A DNA stretch of 10,023 nucleotides from positions 1 through 10,023 of the forward strand of contig DATLQD010000129.1 of NCBI GenBank assembly GCA_035535315.1, read 5' to 3'. A program made the position numbers and the translations under genes. The notes beneath the pieces were generated by a model. The model worked only from the letters and a program-made list of their open reading frames with translations. It was not told where the DNA came from and searched no databases. Shown here piece after piece: positions 6,612 through 10,023 of this stretch; within the stretch, counting starts at the first letter, position 1; each line of letters begins with the position of its first letter. This DNA is from DASQGA01 sp035535315. Lineage in GTDB: Bacteria; Actinomycetota; Thermoleophilia; Gaiellales; Gaiellaceae.

Positions 6612-7667
6612 GTGCACATCGACCTCGAATCCCCCTGGAACATCGGCCCCGTCGTCGTCCCGACTCGAGTCGTCCTCGCTCCCATGGCTGGAGTCAGTGT
6701 GCAGGCCTTCCGGCGCCAGGGACGCCGGTTCGGCGCCGGGCTCGTTTGCTCCGAGATGGTGAGTTGCGCAGGCCTTTCGCACGGGAACGAGCGCACGCTC
6801 GGGTACCTAAAGATCGCGAGCGACGAGCATCCGCTCGCGGTTCAGATCTTCGGCTCCGACCCGGACGTCATGGCAGACGCGGCCCGCATGGTGGAGGCGG
6901 CCGGCGCCGACCTGGTCGACGTGAACTTCGGCTGCCCCGTCCGCAAGGTCACCAAGACCGGTGCCGGGGCAACGCTCCTCGGTGACCCCGACCGCGCCTG
7001 CCGGATCGTGGAAGGCGTGGCGAACGCCGTGGCTGTCCCTGTCTCGGTGAAGATGCGCCGCGGCCTTGAAGACGGATCGCGTGCCGCCCTCTCGGTTGGG
7101 CCGCTCCTCGTCGAGGCGGGAGCTTCGTCGCTCACGCTCCACCCCCGCTCGGCCAGGCAGATGTACACGGGAACGGCCGACCACTCGCTCACCGCCGAGC
7201 TCGTCGAGCTCGTCGACGTCCCCGTGATCGCATCCGGAGACATCACTTCGCGAGCAAGGGCGCAGGCCGTCCTCGCCACCACGGGCGCCGCCGCGGTGAT
7301 GGTCGGCCGGGCCGCTCAGGGAAACCCGTGGGCCATTTCGGAGATCGTGCGAGAAACCGGCCACCCGAGCCGCGAGGAGGTGGTTGCCGAGCTCGTCCTC
7401 TTCATGCGGGAGACGGCCCGCGAGCTCGGGCCCGAGCGGGCAACCGGCTTCCTGAAGAAGTTCTACGGCTGGTATCTCGGCCGCGGCCGTTTCCCAAAGC
7501 CGTTTAAGCAGGAGCTTGTCCGGCTGGACTCGATCATCGAGGTAGAGGAGCGCCTCTTCGCAGCCGCGCCGGGTGCCCGGGACGCCCTGGCCGTGCTGGA
7601 GGAGACACTCCCGCAGGGCGACGAGACCACCCTCGATCTCCCCATCTCCGTGTACGGCGGAGGCTAG
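6612..7667 (+). CDS. dusB: tRNA-dihydrouridine synthase, DusB type
   Basis: FMN- and NADPH-dependent enzyme that reduces uridine in the D-loop of tRNA. The 351-residue protein has an N-terminal TIM barrel: VVLAPMAGVS (~21-30) at the FMN site, the catalytic signature DVNFGCPVRKV with Cys108 as proton donor, then AGATLL, SVKMRRG, TLHPRSARQMYTG with the conserved His and Arg, VIASGDITS and AVMVGRAAQGNPW for FMN phosphate binding. The C-terminal helical tRNA-binding domain contains FLKKFYGWYL. Family order and length agree with DusB rather than DusA or DusC. The start is GTG at 6612, chosen because the family begins about 20 residues before the LAPMAG motif. In many Gram-positive bacteria dusB runs with greA and lysS; here it is inverted relative to both. 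Confidence 0.94.
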   Translation: MHIDLESPWNIGPVVVPTRVVLAPMAGVSVQAFRRQGRRFGAGLVCSEMVSCAGLSHGNERTLGYLKIASDEHPLAVQIFGSDPDVMADAARMVEAAGADLVDVNFGCPVRKVTKTGAGATLLGDPDRACRIVEGVANAVAVPVSVKMRRGLEDGSRAALSVGPLLVEAGASSLTLHPRSARQMYTGTADHSLTAELVELVDVPVIASGDITSRARAQAVLATTGAAAVMVGRAAQGNPWAISEIVRETGHPSREEVVAELVLFMRETARELGPERATGFLKKFYGWYLGRGRFPKPFKQELVRLDSIIEVEERLFAAAPGARDALAVLEETLPQGDETTLDLPISVYGGG

Positions 7668-7683
7668 AAGAGCCTGTTCGCAT

Positions 7684-7699
7684 GATCGGGTGCCCGGTC
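7684..7699. terminator. Possible terminator hairpin between dusB and the small convergent gene
   Basis: GATCGG and CCGGTC pair (one G-U) around GTGC, 17 bases after the dusB stop. No T-run follows, so it is a weak candidate. It lies in the 58-base gap where both convergent genes must end. Confidence 0.35.
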
Positions 7700-7709
7700 G
7701 AACTCAGCT

Positions 7710-7725
7710 AACCTCTCGTCAGGTT
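7710..7725 (+). terminator. Possible short terminator hairpin after dusB
   Basis: AACCT and AGGTT pair around a 6-base loop. Counting the last two bases of the stem, four T follow the AGG, but the stem is only 5 bp. It directly abuts the stop codon of the minus-strand small gene. Confidence 0.25.
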
Positions 7726-7935
7726 TTAAGGCAGGAGACGGATTTGTACGTCCGGATGCATCACCCGCCACACTCCCAGGTAGATACCGAGTTCGACGCG
7801 AGCGTCCTCGGGAACCAGGTCGGGGATGGATACCGAGATCGTGCCTGCAGCATCAGCCACCACCACGCACTGCAGCTTCCGCAGGAACGGGAGCAGATCG
7901 TCGACGAGCGAAGGCTCGCTGAGTTGAACTTGCAT
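7726..7935 (-). CDS. Small conserved-looking protein of unknown function
   Basis: A 69-residue protein, not assigned to a named family. Begins MQVQLSEPSLVDDLLPFLRK and ends VMHPDVQIRLLP. Hydrophobic alternation predicts strand (1-5), helix (8-21), strand (23-28), strand (31-37), helix (43-58), strand (61-67), the order of a ferredoxin-like fold. There is no signal peptide, membrane segment or metal motif; Cys23 is the only cysteine. Evidence for coding: third positions are mainly G or C like the neighbours, the predicted secondary structure is regular, and GGTGAT precedes ATG at 7935. The frame stays open upstream but is then antisense to the cyclase gene and has no other start near. It is convergent with dusB and divergent from the cyclase. 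It resembles, from memory, short hypothetical proteins of actinobacteria; that is an impression, not a match. Confidence 0.6.
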   Translation of the reverse strand: MQVQLSEPSLVDDLLPFLRKLQCVVVADAAGTISVSIPDLVPEDARVELGIYLGVWRVMHPDVQIRLLP

Positions 7936-7959
7936 ATCACCGCAGTGAGTTGTGTCCCA

Positions 7960-7973
7960 GCGCCTTGTGGCGC
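7960..7973. repeat. Inverted repeat upstream of the small gene
   Basis: GCGCC-TTGT-GGCGC, perfect 5-bp arms, 25 bases upstream of the small gene start. It could be an operator or a leader hairpin; nothing in the sequence decides. Confidence 0.4.
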
Positions 7974-7990
7974 AATCTGAGTGTGGTCGA

Positions 7991-8006
7991 GCAAGGACGA
8001 CCTTGC
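7991..8006. repeat. Inverted repeat in the spacer between the small gene and the cyclase gene
   Basis: GCAAGG-ACGA-CCTTGC, perfect 6-bp arms with a 4-base spacer. It lies about 56 bases upstream of the small gene and 165 bases upstream of the cyclase gene. A regulatory role is unproven. The rest of the 235-base spacer (7936-8170) shows no gene on either strand. Confidence 0.4.
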
Positions 8007-8157
8007 AAGAACTACTTTGGGGCAATTCGAACGCGTGCGCGCGAAGGGGACATCCCGAGTCGGTAGAAAGTGCGGCCAATACCGCTTGGCGCCTGGATTT
8101 TCCCTCGAAGAGAACGCTGTCTGAAAGAGCGGTCCCGGGGGCAGGGGGCCATCCGGC

Positions 8158-8163
8158 TATAAC
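8158..8163 (+). promoter_or_regulatory. -10 element of the cyclase gene (leaderless start)
   Basis: TATAAC, five of six matches to the sigma-A-type -10. Its last base is 8 positions before the ATG at 8171, and no Shine-Dalgarno sequence is present, so the transcript likely starts at the ATG. The -35 zone is instead occupied by two G5 runs (8137-8141 and 8144-8148). Confidence 0.5.
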
Positions 8164-8170
8164 TTCGTCC

Positions 8171-10023
8171 ATGGCGGTCACAACCGGAGAACGCCGGATC
8201 GTCTCGGTTTTGATCGGGGATCTCGTCGGGTCGACCCAGATCGCCGAGCAGCTTGGCCCTGAACGGTCGAAGTTCCTCGTCGACGAAGTGATGCGGATCA
8301 TGGCCGAACAGATCCGCCGCTTCGGCGGCACCGTCGCGCAACTGCGCGGGGATGAGATCTACGCCATCTTCGGCGCCCCGATGGCGCACGAGGACGACTC
8401 GGAGCGCGCCGTTCTCGCAGCCCTGGCCATCCAGCGCGCCCTCGCCCGCTACGCGGACGAGGTCGAGGCCGCCTACGGCGTCCGACTCGCCGCCCGGATC
8501 GGGATCAACACCGGCCCCGTGGTCGTCAGCCCTGCCGAGGACGGCGACGGGAGCGACCCATGGAACGCGCTCGGGGACACCGTGAACGTCGCGGCCCGGC
8601 TCCAGACCCTGGCCCCGAGCGGAGGGATCGTGGTCGGTATGCAGACGAAGCGCCAGGTGGAGGGGTGCTTCGAGCTCGAGGAGCTCGGGGAGCAGGAACT
8701 CGCCGGGAAGAGCGCCCCGGTCCCGACGTTCAAGGTGACGGGTGTCCGGGATCCGGAATCGCTCGTGCTGCACCGCCCGCTCGTCGGGCGCGATTTCGAG
8801 CTAACGGTGCTCGAGCGGACGATGGACGGTCTTATCGACGGGCGCGGCGTGATCATCTCGATCATGGGCGAGCCCGGGATCGGCAAGACGCGGCTCGTGG
8901 CCGAGGTGCGGAGCCTCTATCGCGCCCAGATCCGTTTCATCGAAGGTCGCGGTGTCTCCTACGGCGAGAACTTTGCCTATTGGCCGATCCGGGATCTCGT
9001 ACGTGAGTGGCTCGGGGTCGGAGCCTCGACCCCGGAGGCGCGGGTGCGCCTGGAGCTCAAGGCACAACTCGCCGAGCTGTTCGACGACGCCGAGGAGATC
9101 TACCCGTTCTTCGCGAGCCTGATCGGCCTCACGCTGGAGCCGGAGGCGGCCGAGCGGATTCGAGAGCTGAACCGGGAAGGCGTCCAGCACCAGACCTTCG
9201 AGGCTTTTTCCGAGCTGCTCTGTCGCCTCGCAGCCGAGCGCCCGCTCTGCCTCATCCTTGAGGATCTCCACTGGGCCGACGAGGCGACGATCGAGCTGCT
9301 CGAGGCCATCCTTCCCGTCACCGAGGAAGCGGCCGTCGGCCTCTTCCTCCTGTACCGGACCGAGCGCCAGCATGGCTCCTGGCTCCTCGGTGAGCGCGCC
9401 CGCCAGCTCTACCCCCATCGCTACCGTGAGATCGAGCTGCGGCCGCTCCCCTCGGACGCGAGCAGGGCCCTCGTCGGCGACGCGGCCGAAGGGGACGTGC
9501 CCGAGGAGGTCGCCGAGATCCTCGCCGAGCGCGCCGGCGGCAACCCGTTCTTCCTCGAGGAAGCGTTCCAGGACCTCGTGGAGCGCGGCGCGCTCAAGCG
9601 CCAGAACGGCGGCTGGGAGCTCGGCGTGAGCCCGGACGAGCTCGCGATCCCCGCTCTCGTGCAAGGAGCGTTGCAGGCACGGCTCGACCGGCTCGATGCC
9701 AAGGCGCGCGAGATCCTCTCGCTGGCCGCCGTCATCGGCCGCACGTTCGGCATGCCCCTCCTGGAGCGAATCGTTCCCCGCGACGAGCTGCTGCCCGCGC
9801 TCTCGGAGCTCCAGCGGCTCGATCTGATCGTCGAGAAGCGCCGGCGCCCCAATCCCGAGTACCGCTTCCGGCACGGCCTCCTCCAGGAGGTGGCCTACGC
9901 GAACCTGCTCGAGTCGACGCGGCGCAAGCTCCACAAGCGCGTCGGCGAGGCGCTCGAGGAGATCTACCGGGAGTCGCCCGAGGAGGTCTTCGCGCTGCTC
10001 GCCCGGCACTTTGACGAGGCGAA
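8171..10023 (+). CDS. Class III adenylate/guanylate cyclase domain fused to an AAA-type ATPase (3' end outside window)
   Basis: Likely makes a cyclic nucleotide under control of a STAND/AAA_16-like ATPase. 617 codons are present; relatives are often ~1,000 residues with TPR repeats or a DNA-binding domain at the missing C-terminus. Cyclase domain (~8-185): metal-binding Asp17 (GDLVGST) and Asp61 (RGDEIYAIFGAP), and the catalytic Asn139 and Arg143 (GDTVNVAARL). Substrate-selecting Lys and Asp are replaced by Gln57 and Asn132, and the Gly after Asp61 is Glu62. ATPase (~200 on): LVGRDFEL, Walker A GEPGIGKT (233-240), Walker B LILEDLHWAD (Asp365), and AGGNPFFLEE (~453-462). No membrane segment is seen, so it should be cytoplasmic. 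ATG at 8171 is the first start, 8 bases after TATAAC. Activity is plausible but unproven given the altered pair. Confidence 0.92.
   Translation, partial: MAVTTGERRIVSVLIGDLVGSTQIAEQLGPERSKFLVDEVMRIMAEQIRRFGGTVAQLRGDEIYAIFGAPMAHEDDSERAVLAALAIQRALARYADEVEAAYGVRLAARIGINTGPVVVSPAEDGDGSDPWNALGDTVNVAARLQTLAPSGGIVVGMQTKRQVEGCFELEELGEQELAGKSAPVPTFKVTGVRDPESLVLHRPLVGRDFELTVLERTMDGLIDGRGVIISIMGEPGIGKTRLVAEVRSLYRAQIRFIEGRGVSYGENFAYWPIRDLVREWLGVGASTPEARVRLELKAQLAELFDDAEEIYPFFASLIGLTLEPEAAERIRELNREGVQHQTFEAFSELLCRLAAERPLCLILEDLHWADEATIELLEAILPVTEEAAVGLFLLYRTERQHGSWLLGERARQLYPHRYREIELRPLPSDASRALVGDAAEGDVPEEVAEILAERAGGNPFFLEEAFQDLVERGALKRQNGGWELGVSPDELAIPALVQGALQARLDRLDAKAREILSLAAVIGRTFGMPLLERIVPRDELLPALSELQRLDLIVEKRRRPNPEYRFRHGLLQEVAYANLLESTRRKLHKRVGEALEEIYRESPEEVFALLARHFDEA

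Noticed and set aside
8801..10009. 402-residue open frame antisense to the cyclase-ATPase
   Set aside because: Leu/Glu/Arg-rich shadow without motifs; Walker A and B and the NPFFLEE motif are on the plus strand.

Overview
The window is GC-rich, with strongly GC-biased third codon positions, TTG and GTG starts, short spacers and several genes that lack a Shine-Dalgarno sequence but have a -10-like hexamer about 7 bases before the start codon. Together with a ClpC-type Clp ATPase, a class II LysRS without the long N-terminal extension, and a cyclase/AAA-ATPase fusion, this points to a high-GC Gram-positive bacterium, most likely a deep actinobacterial lineage (Thermoleophilia-like). That placement is inference; there is no rRNA gene here. 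No mobile element, tRNA, CRISPR array or phage gene is visible, and no stretch longer than 300 bases lacks a gene.

Layout: (1) 1-1472, minus: 5' 490 codons of clpC, running off the left edge. (2) 1625-2482, plus: AlkA-type DNA glycosylase. (3) 2490-3872, minus: lysS. (4) 3961-4641 and 4638-6020, plus: an OmpR-family response regulator and its membrane histidine kinase, overlapping by 4 bases; a direct repeat with 11-bp period lies just upstream and looks like an autoregulatory site. (5) 6017-6490, minus: greA, overlapping the kinase tail to tail by 4 bases inside a perfect palindrome. (6) 6612-7667, plus: dusB. (7) 7726-7935, minus: a 69-residue protein of unknown function with a predicted beta-alpha-beta-beta-alpha-beta pattern. 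(8) 8171-10023, plus: a class III nucleotide cyclase domain fused to an AAA-type ATPase, running off the right edge.

Transcription units alternate strand all the way across: - + - ++ - + - +. The minus-strand core greA, lysS, clpC, next to an inverted dusB, looks like a dispersed version of the dusB-greA-lysS-(ctsR)-clpC neighbourhood of Gram-positive bacteria, with alkA and the two-component pair placed in the gaps. Its products serve translation (LysS, DusB), transcription elongation (GreA), proteolysis (ClpC) and alkylation repair (AlkA). The two-component pair and the cyclase are signalling modules with no known partner in view.

The most interesting points are the Gln/Asn pair replacing the usual Lys/Asp substrate-selecting pair in the cyclase, the regulator-proximal direct repeat, the split between leaderless ATG/GTG starts and Shine-Dalgarno-led TTG starts, and the small unknown protein divergent from the cyclase.
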